The translations under genes were made by a program, and so were the position numbers. From positions 1 to 64,000 of the forward strand of contig JAFUOP010000031.1 of assembly GCA_017481875.1 (NCBI GenBank): a DNA stretch of 64,000 nt, in the 5' to 3' direction. Below are positions 17,003 to 26,397 of the stretch, piece by piece (within the stretch, counting starts at the first letter, position 1; each line of letters begins with the position of its first letter). A model generated the notes under the pieces. That model had not been told where the DNA came from. It ran no database searches and worked only from the letters and a program-made list of their open reading frames with translations. This stretch comes from Bacteroidaceae bacterium. GTDB lineage: Bacteria > Bacteroidota > Bacteroidia > Bacteroidales > Bacteroidaceae.

Positions 17003-18088
17003 ATGAGCAGAACGAGGTTGCATAGTATTAATATTGGAATTGCAATAATTGTGGCTTTAGTGGCGTGTTCTGTAGCAAAGGCGCAAAATAATATTATGCA
17101 CGACTGGCCTCACGCTGCAATGGACTATACATATGATAAAATCCACAAGGCCGAAAATCTAATTGACAGAAAGCTTGACGAGAAAGATAGTCTATATGTC
17201 TCTCCCAATCTTTATAAGATGACTATAATGACTCAATACTCATATAATTATGAGTACTATCGTTTTACAGCCGACGATGGAAGTCAAAGTATAGCTTTTA
17301 AGCCTGAAAATGGTAATAAAATTGGTTTTTATGCCGGCTGGCGTTGGATATTCTTGGGCTGGAGTATTGACCTCACAAAAAATGATGCTAAAAAAGATTT
17401 AAACCTCAGTTTCTACACTTCAAAATTGGGAATAGATCTGTTTTATCGTCGTCGCGATAAAGGGTTTAAAATATCCAACATTAAGGGTTTTGATGACAAT
17501 GGAGTGCCGGTGCGCGACTACAGCAATGATTTCAGTGGTTTTAGTACCAAACAGAAGGGGTTTAATATATATTACATATTTAATAACAAGCGTTTCTCGT
17601 ATCCTGCAGCATATAGCCAAACAACAAACCAGCGCATTAGCGCAGGCTCTTTTCTGTTAGGCATATCATACAATGCACAAACGTTCTCGTTTAATTATGC
17701 AAAGCTCGATGAAAAGTTGCAGGCCGAAATATTGCCTGCACTTAAATTCGATGTAGTAAAGTACAAAGATTATAGCATAAATTTTGGTTATTCATATAAT
17801 TGGGTTTTTGCAAAAAACTGCCTGGCCAATATCTCCTTTACTCCGGGTTTGGGCTATAAAAACAGTTCTTTGCAACTTAAAAGTGGCAAAGAACTGCTAT
17901 CAAGTTTAAACTTCGACATACTCACGCGTGCAGCAATTGTATATAATAATACAAAGTTCTATGTTGGAGCATCGCTCGTCTCCCACACTTATAGCTATCG
18001 CAAGAGTAGTCTCTCTGTAGTTAATGGTTTCGGTACAATAAATGTTTATGTCGGTTTTAATTTTTGGCGCAACCAAAAGAACAATTAA
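17003..18088 (+). CDS. DUF4421 family outer-membrane protein
   Basis: A 361-aa protein with a signal sequence (MSRTRLHSINIGIAIIVALVACSVAKAQ). The mature region resembles DUF4421: the tract around LIDRKLDEKDSLYVSPNLYKMTIMTQYSYNYEYYRF, KIGFYAGWRWIFLGWSIDL, then paired beta strands with a terminal VYVGFNFW, as in beta-barrels. The function is unknown. The start at 17003 is chosen because the signal peptide begins there; the longer frame to 16916 overlaps the preceding gene. Its TAA abuts the TAA of the convergent fadL-like gene with no spacer. Confidence 0.82.
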   Translation: MSRTRLHSINIGIAIIVALVACSVAKAQNNIMHDWPHAAMDYTYDKIHKAENLIDRKLDEKDSLYVSPNLYKMTIMTQYSYNYEYYRFTADDGSQSIAFKPENGNKIGFYAGWRWIFLGWSIDLTKNDAKKDLNLSFYTSKLGIDLFYRRRDKGFKISNIKGFDDNGVPVRDYSNDFSGFSTKQKGFNIYYIFNNKRFSYPAAYSQTTNQRISAGSFLLGISYNAQTFSFNYAKLDEKLQAEILPALKFDVVKYKDYSINFGYSYNWVFAKNCLANISFTPGLGYKNSSLQLKSGKELLSSLNFDILTRAAIVYNNTKFYVGASLVSHTYSYRKSSLSVVNGFGTINVYVGFNFWRNQKNN

Positions 18089-19615
18089 TTAAAAACGGAA
18101 TCCTAAACTCATTACAAGACTCTGGCGTGTAACATCTACCTCTGCTGCCGGGTTTACATATTCAAAATCGTAGTAGTTGTAGAATTCTGCTTTTTGCACA
18201 GCCATTTTATAAGCAATGTCGAAGTAGAAACTTCCGCTTGCATACCCTGTTCCCAGTGTAAAGATATTTGTTTCATAATTGTTCAGGAATTCGGTGCTTG
18301 TGTCCTGCATCTTCAGGCACGTTTTTGCTGCGCTGTTTTTGAATGGTGCCGATATATAGTTATAACCGCAGCGCAATGAAAGATTCTTGCTTAGGTTGAA
18401 CATTGCACCTATGCGTAAAATGTGTTGCGCTTTAGTATTTGCCTCTATTTCATCATTGAGGTCGCTCATATTAAATCCGTCGGTATATTTTAACTTTGCC
18501 GAAGAATAATCTACAAACTCATACTCTGCATTTACAGCGGCAAAAGTGTCGAAGGTGTACGATGCCGATAGGTTAAGTCGCCAAGGAGTGGTGTATTCAT
18601 AGTCTATATATAAATCATCTCCGTAGGCTTCATAATCTCTTGTATCTATAATATATCCATCGTCACCAATCATTGTTGCCGATGTGCGGTCGGTAAGGTT
18701 GTACCAAGTTGGTGTGTGTATGGCAAAACCAATTTTAAAGGGAGAATATTCGAATGGGCGTATTATGCTACCAAGTTTTATACCCACACCGTTTCCACTT
18801 ATATTATATCTGTTCTCAATAGTGTAATAATCGTACAAATCGTCGTGTTCTAAATATTCTGAGTATCTTGTGTAATCGACATTGCTTGCTGTAACGGTGA
18901 TGCCGAAGTAGTATCTGTCGCTTATATTGCACGAGATATTTACATCGACGTCGTCAATACCACCTTTCTCCTTGGCATAGTAGTTCATAAATAGCGGGTA
19001 ATAGCCCGAATCCCCTCCCGGAACATATCGCAGATTGCCGTCATCGCCAATGAGCCCCGATGTAGATGTCAGTAAACCCAGCCAGGGGTAGTTAAGTGAG
19101 TAGTAATCTTCATAACCAACATATTGGCCGCTTTCTTTATAAAACTCTCCTAACTCATATTGTTGAGAAAAATAATCGCCATTGGCTGTCATTAATGAAC
19201 CCGCAATCTCCATATTGTTCTTGAAGCTATTGCGATGGCGATAATTGAATGCCATATTCACAAACTTTACATTTTCAGAACCTGTCTCATTTGAGATAAC
19301 AAGCCCCAAATTGTCTATGGCAAAAGAGGTTTTGTCGTTTTTTAGTTCGTTGCCTATAAAATTGCTCTTGTTTTCTATAGTATGCAGCCCCATTGTGGCT
19401 ACAAAGTCGTTGCATCTGTAGAGGCCAATGCCGGCAGGGTTAGTGGATATTACTGAGACGTCTGTGCCTAACGCACTCATTGCACCACCCATTCCAACAA
19501 AACGAGCCGTGCCGGTGAGGTCGCTATTGGTGAAACGTGTAACGTCGTAACTGTTCTGTGCAGCAATATTTCCCAGCGATAGTACTGCTAATAATACAAA
19601 TATAATCTTTTTCAT
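18089..19615 (-). CDS. FadL/OmpP1-like outer-membrane transport protein
   Basis: A 508-aa protein with a signal peptide (MKKIIFVLLAVLSLGNIAAQ) and the N-terminal hatch-like motif GTARFVGMGGAMSALGTDVSVISTNPAGIGLYR of the OmpP1/FadL/TodX family, annotated in Bacteroidetes also as 'hemin receptor'. The rest is beta-barrel with aromatic strands, ending SLVMSLGFRF. It is probably a channel for hydrophobic compounds. The ATG at 19615 is favoured over 19630 because the signal peptide begins there. It is followed by no visible terminator, only the abutting convergent stop. Confidence 0.87.
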   Translation of the reverse strand: MKKIIFVLLAVLSLGNIAAQNSYDVTRFTNSDLTGTARFVGMGGAMSALGTDVSVISTNPAGIGLYRCNDFVATMGLHTIENKSNFIGNELKNDKTSFAIDNLGLVISNETGSENVKFVNMAFNYRHRNSFKNNMEIAGSLMTANGDYFSQQYELGEFYKESGQYVGYEDYYSLNYPWLGLLTSTSGLIGDDGNLRYVPGGDSGYYPLFMNYYAKEKGGIDDVDVNISCNISDRYYFGITVTASNVDYTRYSEYLEHDDLYDYYTIENRYNISGNGVGIKLGSIIRPFEYSPFKIGFAIHTPTWYNLTDRTSATMIGDDGYIIDTRDYEAYGDDLYIDYEYTTPWRLNLSASYTFDTFAAVNAEYEFVDYSSAKLKYTDGFNMSDLNDEIEANTKAQHILRIGAMFNLSKNLSLRCGYNYISAPFKNSAAKTCLKMQDTSTEFLNNYETNIFTLGTGYASGSFYFDIAYKMAVQKAEFYNYYDFEYVNPAAEVDVTRQSLVMSLGFRF

Positions 19616-19646
19616 AGTAAAATCATTCAATTTGCCCCTTCTTTAA

Positions 19647-20615
19647 TTAACGTCTGTTTCCTCTTGACACTCCTCCACGCGATGGTGCAGAACTGCTACG
19701 CGATGGTGATGAACTACGTGAGGAGTTTCCAATGCTGCTGCGTCTGTTTTCGCTACTGCTACGTATGCTGCTGCGTCTGTTCTCACTATTGCTACTGCTG
19801 CTGTTGCTACGTACGCTGGTACTGCTGCGGCGGTTATATGTAGAACTGCTTTTTTCTTTTTCTCTGTTTCGTGATGTAGATGGGCGTTTTTCTGTTCTTT
19901 CTTGCTTGTTGCCGATACTTTTTCTTGTGGAAATGCGCTCGGTGTTTTTATTGCGTACTTGGGTTGTTTGTCGTTTTTCATTGCCTGTTACGGTAGTGGC
20001 TATGGGCCTGCGACGGTTGCCTGTATTATTCTCTCTAAGAGAAACCGAAGGAATGTGTGATTGTATGCTGCGATGTGATGGGTAGTACGCTGTGTGGTGA
20101 TGATGGTGGTGCGAATGTCCGCAGTGCCAATGGTGCGGGTATATGGGCCAATGGCAGCCAAGAGAGAAACGCCAATTATTGAACCCCCAGCCCAGGTTCC
20201 AGTTCCAGTCCCAGTAATAATCATAATAGTCGTAATAGTAAGCACTTGGATATACGTCCCAGTATAACGGGCTGCTCACAATTACTGTTTTTGGATTGTG
20301 GAAGCGTACTATACGTGTAGAGTAATTGTAATCGCTCTCTTCCATCTCGTCATCATATTCATAGACATTGTTTTCTTGTAGTAGCATTTCTACGTTTTCA
20401 GCATTAATGGTTGCAGTACCCCTGCGGTTGTATTCATCGACATCACGTGTGTTTGTGTTGTTTTCATACTCCCACTCGGTCTCTTCGTTTGCCGACAATA
20501 CTCTTTCAACATTTTTTTGTTTTATCTCTTTCTTGGGAACATAGAACATATCGTTTACTTGAGCAATCAATGTTATGGGCAATGCCAATAGGGCTATAAA
20601 TGCTATCTTTTTCAT
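19647..20615 (-). CDS. Secreted low-complexity Ser/Arg-rich protein
   Basis: A 322-aa protein of unknown function with a signal peptide (MKKIAFIALLALPITLIAQ). There are three zones: an acidic N-terminal region (about 20-110), an aromatic zone rich in Tyr/Trp/His (about 115-185) that includes YYYDYYDYYWDWNWN and a run of six His near 172-177, and a basic Ser/Arg/Asn tail (about 215-322) with short repeats such as SSSENRRSSI occurring twice. The tail looks disordered and could bind polyanions or the cell wall. It lies 31 nt upstream of the fadL-like gene. No domain was recognised; the reading frame is intact and has a normal start. Confidence 0.72.
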   Translation of the reverse strand: MKKIAFIALLALPITLIAQVNDMFYVPKKEIKQKNVERVLSANEETEWEYENNTNTRDVDEYNRRGTATINAENVEMLLQENNVYEYDDEMEESDYNYSTRIVRFHNPKTVIVSSPLYWDVYPSAYYYDYYDYYWDWNWNLGWGFNNWRFSLGCHWPIYPHHWHCGHSHHHHHHTAYYPSHRSIQSHIPSVSLRENNTGNRRRPIATTVTGNEKRQTTQVRNKNTERISTRKSIGNKQERTEKRPSTSRNREKEKSSSTYNRRSSTSVRSNSSSSNSENRRSSIRSSSENRRSSIGNSSRSSSPSRSSSAPSRGGVSRGNRR

Positions 20616-20761
20616 TGTTGTATTAATTTTTTATCTACGTTACAAAAGTATTTATTGTTGCGCAAAAAAAAATGGGAAAACTCCTATAAAAAAGGAGGAA
20701 TTTCCCTAATAAATGTAATTAATGCGGTGATGCTTGCCAAAACCTGTAGATGGGATTATAT

Positions 20762-20800
20762 AAAAAATAGCTGCCAATTTAAATTTGGCAGCTATTTTTT
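20762..20800. terminator. terminator at the end of the ilv operon
   Basis: 16-bp arms aaaaaatagctgccaa / ttggcagctatttttt surround a 7-nt loop. The run of T on both sides makes it bidirectional. It sits 18 nt after the ilvC stop. Confidence 0.85.
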
Positions 20801-20817
20801 ATAAATAAAGTGTAATG

Positions 20818-21861
20818 TTACTTGTTCTCGGGGCGGAGCTGACGAACAACCTCTGCAGTACGCCACATCTCGCTGTCGTGCAAAGCCTTAAGCTCTGCAT
20901 TGAGTTTCTCGCGATAGTCGGGCTGTGAGTTAGAGTCGATAGAACGCTGTGCCTCTTTACCTGTCTTTACAGAATCGTAGAGCTGGTACATTACGGGCTT
21001 GATAGCATCGTGGAAGGGAGTCATCCAATCGAGAGCACCGCGCTGTGCTGTTGTAGAGCAGTTGGCATACATCCAGTCCATACCGTTCTTTGCAAAGAGG
21101 GGCATGAGTGATTGTGTAAGCTCCTCAACTGTCTCGTTGAAAGCCTCAGAGGGTGTGTGGCCATTCTCGCGCAATACCTCGTACTGAGCCAAGAGAAGTC
21201 CTTGAATAGCACCCATCAATGAACCACGCTCACCGGTGAGGTCAGAAACAGCCTCGCGCTGGAAAGTAGTTTCAAACATATATCCGGAACCAATACCGAT
21301 ACCAAATGCAAGTACGCGGTTAAGAGCCTTGCCTGTAACGTCTTGGTAGATAGCATAAGATGAGTTCAGGCCACGGCCCTCGAGGAACATTGTACGCAAT
21401 GATGTACCTGAACCTTTGGGAGCTACCATAATAACGTCGATGTCGGCGGGGGGGACAATACCTGTTCTGTCGCTCCAGTTGATACCAAAGCCGTGTGAGA
21501 AATATAGTGCTTTGCCTGCTGTCAAGTAGGGCTTAACTTTAGGCCATACTGCTATCTGTGCAGCGTCAGAGAGCAACATACATACGATAGTACCCTTCTC
21601 GGCAGCCTCCTCGATAGAGAAAAGTGTCTCACCGGGAACCCAACCGTCTTTTACAGCTTTGTCGTATGTGCTACCTTCGCGCTGGCCTACGATTACGTTG
21701 AAACCGTTGTCGCGCAAGTTGCAAGCCTGTCCGGGGCCCTGTACACCATAGCCGAGTACTGCAATTGTTTCGTCTTTCAAAATCTCACGAGCTTTCTCCA
21801 AAGAAAACTCTTTGGGAGTAATAACATTCTCAATTACTCCACCAAAATTCATTTCTGCCAT
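20818..21861 (-). CDS. ilvC: Ketol-acid reductoisomerase
   Basis: A 347-aa enzyme of isoleucine/valine synthesis that isomerises and reduces 2-acetolactate or 2-aceto-2-hydroxybutyrate with NAD(P)H. The Rossmann motif GYGVQGPGQACNLRDNGFNVIVGQR is near residue 37. The catalytic knotted C-terminal domain follows (DLTGERGSLMGAIQGLLLAQYEVL, then SNTAQ-like NCSTTAQRGALDW). Its length is that of the class I enzyme. It is the last gene of the ilvD-ilvB-ilvN-ilvC operon, 40 nt after ilvN, ahead of a strong terminator. Confidence 0.97.
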   Translation of the reverse strand: MAEMNFGGVIENVITPKEFSLEKAREILKDETIAVLGYGVQGPGQACNLRDNGFNVIVGQREGSTYDKAVKDGWVPGETLFSIEEAAEKGTIVCMLLSDAAQIAVWPKVKPYLTAGKALYFSHGFGINWSDRTGIVPPADIDVIMVAPKGSGTSLRTMFLEGRGLNSSYAIYQDVTGKALNRVLAFGIGIGSGYMFETTFQREAVSDLTGERGSLMGAIQGLLLAQYEVLRENGHTPSEAFNETVEELTQSLMPLFAKNGMDWMYANCSTTAQRGALDWMTPFHDAIKPVMYQLYDSVKTGKEAQRSIDSNSQPDYREKLNAELKALHDSEMWRTAEVVRQLRPENK

Positions 21862-21901
21862 AATTCTAATTTAATTTGGTTTATTTTTATTATTAATTTA
21901 T

Positions 21902-22453
21902 TTATTTCTCTATTTTTTTGCGTATTGAATCCTCGTCGAAAAGGTTTTCGCTAAGGTTTACGTTTGCATCGCGTACAATAGCCACACGGCCCGACTTTAC
22001 AAATTGTAACACGCATTGCTCGGCCGCAAGCTCTTTGTATAGGCTGAGCACGGCGTCGGTCTTGCCGGTTTTTTCCACTACAGTGTATGCTGAATTTATC
22101 TCTATTACACGTGCGTTGTTGTGGCGTATTATTTTTGAAACCTGTTTGTTTTCAAGCAAGCGGGGGGTAGATAACTTGTAGAGTGCTACCTCCTGCATGA
22201 AAATCTCGCTATCTGTAAAATAGTATGCTTTGAGTATATCTATTTTCTTCTCAAGTCGTTTAGTAACGCGCTGTATGAGCCACTCTGTGGTCCACAGAGA
22301 TATTGTGTAGCGGTGAACGCCCTCTACATTTGAAGAGGAAACGTTCAAGGTCTCAATATTCATCTGGCGACGGGTAAATTCAGCCGTAACCTGATTCAAC
22401 ATTCCGGCAATATTCTCGGAATATACAATAACGGTATATAGTTTCTTCTCCAT
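21902..22453 (-). CDS. ilvN: Acetolactate synthase small (regulatory) subunit
   Basis: A 183-aa regulatory subunit with an N-terminal ACT domain (about 3-75: YTVIVYSENIAGMLNQVTAEFTRRQMNIETLNVSSSNVEGVHRYTI) expected to bind valine, and a C-terminal domain that activates the large subunit. The ATG at 22453 lies 6 nt after the ilvB stop; an upstream TTG at 22459 is not preferred. Gene order and spacing show one transcript with ilvB. Its length is somewhat greater than E. coli IlvN and fits IlvH-type subunits. Confidence 0.94.
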   Translation of the reverse strand: MEKKLYTVIVYSENIAGMLNQVTAEFTRRQMNIETLNVSSSNVEGVHRYTISLWTTEWLIQRVTKRLEKKIDILKAYYFTDSEIFMQEVALYKLSTPRLLENKQVSKIIRHNNARVIEINSAYTVVEKTGKTDAVLSLYKELAAEQCVLQFVKSGRVAIVRDANVNLSENLFDEDSIRKKIEK

Positions 22454-22459
22454 AAGCAA

Positions 22460-24154
22460 TTACTCTAATATCATCTCACACACAGACGCACCAAGGGGCA
22501 TCATAGGCATTACATTGTCCTCGGCACGCACTGCAATGCTCAGCAGGAATGCGCCGGGTGTCTCAAGCATCTCTTTGATAGCAGCGTCGAGCTCGCTACG
22601 CTCTTTTACAAAGCGCGAGGGGATACCATAGCCTTCGGCAATCTTGCAGAAATCGGGGTTGCACATAGGTGTCCATGAGCGACGGTTGTCGTAAAAAAGT
22701 TGTTGCCACTGGCGCACCATGCCTAAATAACTATTGTCCATAACAACCATTTTAACGGGGCATTTTTGCTCCATTATCGTTCCAAGCTCCTGTATATTCA
22801 TTTGGAAACCCCCATCACCTGCAAAGTAGCACACTGTGCGTTGGGGTGCACCCATTGTGGCACCCATTGCTGCCGGCAGTCCAAAACCCATGGTACCAAG
22901 GCCACCCGATGTGATAATGCTGTGTGGCTCTTTGTATTTAAAGTAGCGTGCAGCAAACATCTGGTTCTGGCCTACGTCTGTTACCAAAATCGCATTGTTC
23001 CCTGTTGCTTCACTTACCTTGCGTGCTACCTCTCCCATTAACAATGGGCCCTCTGTGGGGTAAATGGCTTTGTCTATAACCTTTTCTTTCTCAATTTTGT
23101 CAAGGTCGGCAAAGGTGGCAATCCACTCTTTATGGCTGTTCTCTTTTAACAGCTCTGTAATAAGTGGCAAAGTCTCTTTGCAATCGCCAAGCACGGGGAT
23201 ATCAACAGGAACGCTTTTGTCTATTTCAACATTGTCAATATCTAAATGTATAATTTTTGCTTGTTTGGCATAAGTCTCTAATTTGCCCGTTACACGGTCG
23301 CTGAAACGCATACCTATGGCAATGAGTACATCACACTCGTTGGTGTTTACATTGGGGCCCAGGTTGCCGTGCATTCCAAGCATACCCATACACAAAGGGT
23401 GCTCCGATGGAAGTGCCGACAAACCCATGAGGGTGCGAGCTGCGGGAATGCCGCCTTTTTCAAGGAAAGTTATCAATTCCTTGTGTGCCTCGCCAAGTTC
23501 TACTCCTTGCCCAATTAAAGCAAAAGGACGTTTAGCACGGTTTATGAGGTCGGCCGCCTCCTTAACATACTCCATTTTAGGCTTGGGGTAGGGAGTGTAG
23601 CTGCGCACTCTGTCAACCTTCATTGGTTCATAGAGTACCTGCGATACCTGTGCATTCTTTGTAAAATCGAGCACTACGGGGCCGGGGCGGCCTGTGCTTG
23701 CAATGTAAAAAGCACGTGATACGGCCCAAGCAACATCTTCGGCGCAACGTATTTGGTAGCTCCATTTTGAAATGGGCTGTGTAACACCTACAAGGTCTAT
23801 TTCCTGGAATGCATCTGTACCAAGTACAGCTGAACTCACCTGGCCGGCAATAACTACAATGGGTGTACTGTCGAGCATAGCATCGCTTATTCCGGTGAGT
23901 GTGTTTGTGGCACCGGGACCACTGGTAACAATGCAAACTCCCACCTTGCCTGAACTGCGAGCATAACCTTGTGCCGCATGAACTGCTGCTTGCTCGTGAC
24001 GGACAAGTACTTGATGAAAATCGTCTTGATAATCGTACAGTGAATCAAACACCGGAATTATGGAGCCGCCGGGGTAGCCAAAGATAGTATCCACTTGCTC
24101 GTTCTTTAAAGAACGGAGCAGTGCTTCGCCACCTGTAATTAGTTCTTTCTTCAT
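22460..24154 (-). CDS. ilvB: Acetolactate synthase large subunit
   Basis: A 564-aa thiamine-diphosphate enzyme condensing two pyruvates, or pyruvate and 2-oxobutyrate. The catalytic Glu is in LVRHEQAAVHAAQGYARSSG (about residue 54), and the ThDP motif is GDGGFQMNIQELGT...MDNSYLGMVRQWQ (about 434-470). It is followed after 6 nt by the regulatory subunit. The 169-nt gap to ilvD contains no promoter box I could see, but it does contain a short dispersed repeat (24225-24253). Confidence 0.97.
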   Translation of the reverse strand: MKKELITGGEALLRSLKNEQVDTIFGYPGGSIIPVFDSLYDYQDDFHQVLVRHEQAAVHAAQGYARSSGKVGVCIVTSGPGATNTLTGISDAMLDSTPIVVIAGQVSSAVLGTDAFQEIDLVGVTQPISKWSYQIRCAEDVAWAVSRAFYIASTGRPGPVVLDFTKNAQVSQVLYEPMKVDRVRSYTPYPKPKMEYVKEAADLINRAKRPFALIGQGVELGEAHKELITFLEKGGIPAARTLMGLSALPSEHPLCMGMLGMHGNLGPNVNTNECDVLIAIGMRFSDRVTGKLETYAKQAKIIHLDIDNVEIDKSVPVDIPVLGDCKETLPLITELLKENSHKEWIATFADLDKIEKEKVIDKAIYPTEGPLLMGEVARKVSEATGNNAILVTDVGQNQMFAARYFKYKEPHSIITSGGLGTMGFGLPAAMGATMGAPQRTVCYFAGDGGFQMNIQELGTIMEQKCPVKMVVMDNSYLGMVRQWQQLFYDNRRSWTPMCNPDFCKIAEGYGIPSRFVKERSELDAAIKEMLETPGAFLLSIAVRAEDNVMPMMPLGASVCEMILE

Positions 24155-24224
24155 CGGTTATCAGTTTTCAAAGTATATTTTTCTCAAATATCTATTTATT
24201 CCCTGGTTTTTCATTCTTTGCAAT

Positions 24225-24253
24225 ATTGGCTCGTTTTGCTTCTTGGCAACCCG
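24225..24253. repeat. copy A of a short dispersed repeat
   Basis: The segment attggctcg...ttggcaacccg in the ilvD-ilvB gap closely resembles 50792-50819 near the end of the TlpA locus. The two share nine bases at the left and eleven at the right with small differences in the middle. It probably belongs to a non-coding repeat family of this genome. Confidence 0.5.
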
Positions 24254-24323
24254 TGCGGTGCGACTTTGCCACACTATGCACGACCTTTACAGCAAAATTC
24301 ACCGATAATTGGTGGTCATAGAC

Positions 24324-26129
24324 TCATTCTTCAATTATTCTCACGCCACCCTTGTCGGCCGAGCTTACCATATTTGCATATGCTTTAAGGCTCTTTGAGA
24401 TAACACGGTTGCGGGTGAGCGGGAACATTTCGCGTGCAGCAAGTTCCTCGTCTGTGAGTTTTACGTTTATTGTGCGTGCAGGGATATCTATTTCTATAAT
24501 ATCACCATCGCGAAGCTTTCCTATATTACCACCGGCAGCGGCTTCGGGAGAGATGTGCCCAATGCTCAACCCCGATGTTCCACCGCTGAAACGGCCGTCG
24601 GTGATGAGGGCACACTCTTTGCCCAAGTGGCGCGATTTTATATATGAAGTGGGGTAGAGCATCTCTTGCATGCCGGGGCCACCTTTTGGGCCTTCATACA
24701 CAATTACTACCACGTCGCCGGCCTTTACATCGCCACCCAAAATACCATCAACTGCAGCATCTTGCGAGTCGAATACCTTTGCTTTTCCTGTGAATTTCCA
24801 TATACTCTCATCAACACCTGCGGTTTTTACTACGCAACCGTCTTGTGCAATGTTGCCAAAAAGAATGGCCAGGCCTCCGTCTTTGGTGTAAGCATGGTCG
24901 AGGCTGCGTATGCAACCGTTTTCGCGGTCGGTGTCGAGTGTCTCATATACTGAGCTGTGTGAGCCCATTGTGTTGCAGAATACATTGGCAGGGCCGGTGC
25001 TGTATATGCGCATAGCCTCAGCATCGATGTTTTCTTTTGTTATGCAATATTTCTCAATATCTTCGGCAAGGGTTGCGCCGTTCACTCTTTTGAGTGATGT
25101 GTTCAAGAGACCGCCCTTTGCAAGTTCGCCCATAATGCCTATAATACCACCGGCACGCCCGCAATCTTGCACACTGAATTTTGGCCCGTTGGGTGCCAGC
25201 TTGCACAGGCAGGGAACGCCACGGCTCAAGCGGTCAATGTCGGCCATTTTGAAATCGACACCGGCCTCCTGTGCCACTGCAAGAAGGTGAAGAATTGTGT
25301 TTGTGGAGCCACCCATTGCAATATCGAGTGTCATGGCATTGAGGAATGCGTCGCGCACGGCAATGCTACGTGGAAGCACACTCTCGTCGCCCTCCTCGTA
25401 GTATTTAAGAGCATTTGTTACAATCTGTTTTGCTGCATCTTTAAGCAACTGCACACGGTTGGTGTGGGTTGCAAGTATTGTGCCGTTGCCGGGCAACGAA
25501 AGGCCAATGGCTTCGGTGAGGGAGTTCATGGAGTTTGCTGTGAACATTCCCGAACAACAGCCACAACCGGGGCATGAACGTTTCTCAACCTCGGCAAGTT
25601 CTTCGTCGCTCACGCTTGTGTCGGCAGCCTTTACCATTGCTGAAATAAGGTCGAGGTTCTCGCCCTTCCAGGTGCCCTTCTCCATGGGCCCACCCGAAAC
25701 AAATACAGTGGGTATGTTAAGGCGCATCGACGCCATAAGCATTCCCGGGGTAATTTTGTCGCAGTTCGATATACACACAAGTGCATCTACCTTGTGAGCA
25801 TTGCACATATACTCTACACTGTCGGCAATAATGTCGCGCGAGGGGAGTGAGTATAGCATTCCGTCGTGCCCCATGGCAATTCCATCGTCAATAGCTATGG
25901 TGTTGAACTCGGCTGCATAGCAACCAAGTTTTTCTATCTCACGCTTTACAATCTGGCCGGCTTCGTGCAAGTGTGTGTGCCCGGGAACAAGTTGTGTGAA
26001 AGAGTTTGCAATGGCAATAATAGGCTTGCCGAACATTTCACGTTTCATTCCGTTTGCAATCCACAATGCTCTTGCACCTGCCATACGACGGCCTTCGGTG
26101 CATTGTGCGCTTCTTAATTGTATCTTCAT
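24324..26129 (-). CDS. ilvD: Dihydroxy-acid dehydratase
   Basis: A 601-aa Fe-S dehydratase forming the 2-keto acids of the Ile/Val pathway. Cluster ligands are visible: Cys in [16 protein letters not shown] (about 122) and [16 protein letters not shown] (about 190-205). The [12 protein letters not shown] motif and the C-terminal [24 protein letters not shown] are also typical. It is the first structural gene of the operon, directly behind the leader-peptide attenuator. Confidence 0.97.
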   Translation of the reverse strand: MKIQLRSAQCTEGRRMAGARALWIANGMKREMFGKPIIAIANSFTQLVPGHTHLHEAGQIVKREIEKLGCYAAEFNTIAIDDGIAMGHDGMLYSLPSRDIIADSVEYMCNAHKVDALVCISNCDKITPGMLMASMRLNIPTVFVSGGPMEKGTWKGENLDLISAMVKAADTSVSDEELAEVEKRSCPGCGCCSGMFTANSMNSLTEAIGLSLPGNGTILATHTNRVQLLKDAAKQIVTNALKYYEEGDESVLPRSIAVRDAFLNAMTLDIAMGGSTNTILHLLAVAQEAGVDFKMADIDRLSRGVPCLCKLAPNGPKFSVQDCGRAGGIIGIMGELAKGGLLNTSLKRVNGATLAEDIEKYCITKENIDAEAMRIYSTGPANVFCNTMGSHSSVYETLDTDRENGCIRSLDHAYTKDGGLAILFGNIAQDGCVVKTAGVDESIWKFTGKAKVFDSQDAAVDGILGGDVKAGDVVVIVYEGPKGGPGMQEMLYPTSYIKSRHLGKECALITDGRFSGGTSGLSIGHISPEAAAGGNIGKLRDGDIIEIDIPARTINVKLTDEELAAREMFPLTRNRVISKSLKAYANMVSSADKGGVRIIEE

Positions 26130-26175
26130 ATCTGTATTTTAATTTTGGGGCGGCAAGCCACCCTAGCATAGTAAT

Positions 26176-26207
26176 AAAAAAGCCCTCCTCATTATACAGA
26201 GAAAGGC
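26176..26207 (-). terminator. ilv attenuator terminator
   Basis: In the RNA, GCCUUUCUC (26199-26207) pairs fully (with two G-U) to GAGGAGGGC (26182-26190) and is followed by six U (26176-26181). It lies 46 nt before the ilvD ATG. The competing strand GAGAUGGGC (26227-26235) can pair with the same 5' arm and would prevent the terminator. See the leader peptide entry. Confidence 0.85.
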
Positions 26208-26233
26208 ACGTTTTTTTATATACACAGCCCATC

Positions 26234-26293
26234 TCATCCCATTTTCTGCAATAGGACGACCACGTTTAGGAGGTTAATAGATGTTGAGTGCAT
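26234..26293 (-). CDS. ilv leader peptide (19 aa)
   Basis: A 19-codon frame beginning ATG at 26293 and ending TGA at 26234 encodes MHSTSINLLNVVVLLQKMG. Nine of its 18 residues after Met are Ile, Leu or Val, including Leu-Leu, Val-Val-Val-Leu-Leu. A pause stem (UCGUCCUAU, 26251-26259, with AUGGGAUGA, 26234-26242) lies in the last codons, and an antiterminator strand overlaps the stop. When branched-chain charged tRNA is low, a ribosome stalled on the Val/Leu run should keep the pause stem open, allow the antiterminator (26227-26235 with 26199-26207) and let transcription reach ilvD. When the peptide finishes, the terminator should form. This is inferred from the classical his/ilv/leu design and no experiment is seen here. 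Confidence 0.86.
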   Translation of the reverse strand: MHSTSINLLNVVVLLQKMG

Positions 26294-26365
26294 ATGTAAC
26301 GCCTTTAAATCATTTATTATTTTAAACTAAAACTTATCCTCTGCAGGGAGCAGGGTAATAGGCTA

Positions 26366-26397
26366 CAAAAGTAAGCTCTTTTTTTCAGCATAACAAA
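26366..26397 (-). promoter_or_regulatory. promoter of the ilv leader-operon
   Basis: The minus strand reads TACTTTTG at 26366-26373 (TAnnTTTG), with TTTG at 26394-26397 as the -33 element, spacing 20. It would give a leader of about 235 nt carrying the leader peptide and attenuator. The remaining stretch between here and 26533 is A/T-rich and holds nothing recognisable. Confidence 0.72.
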
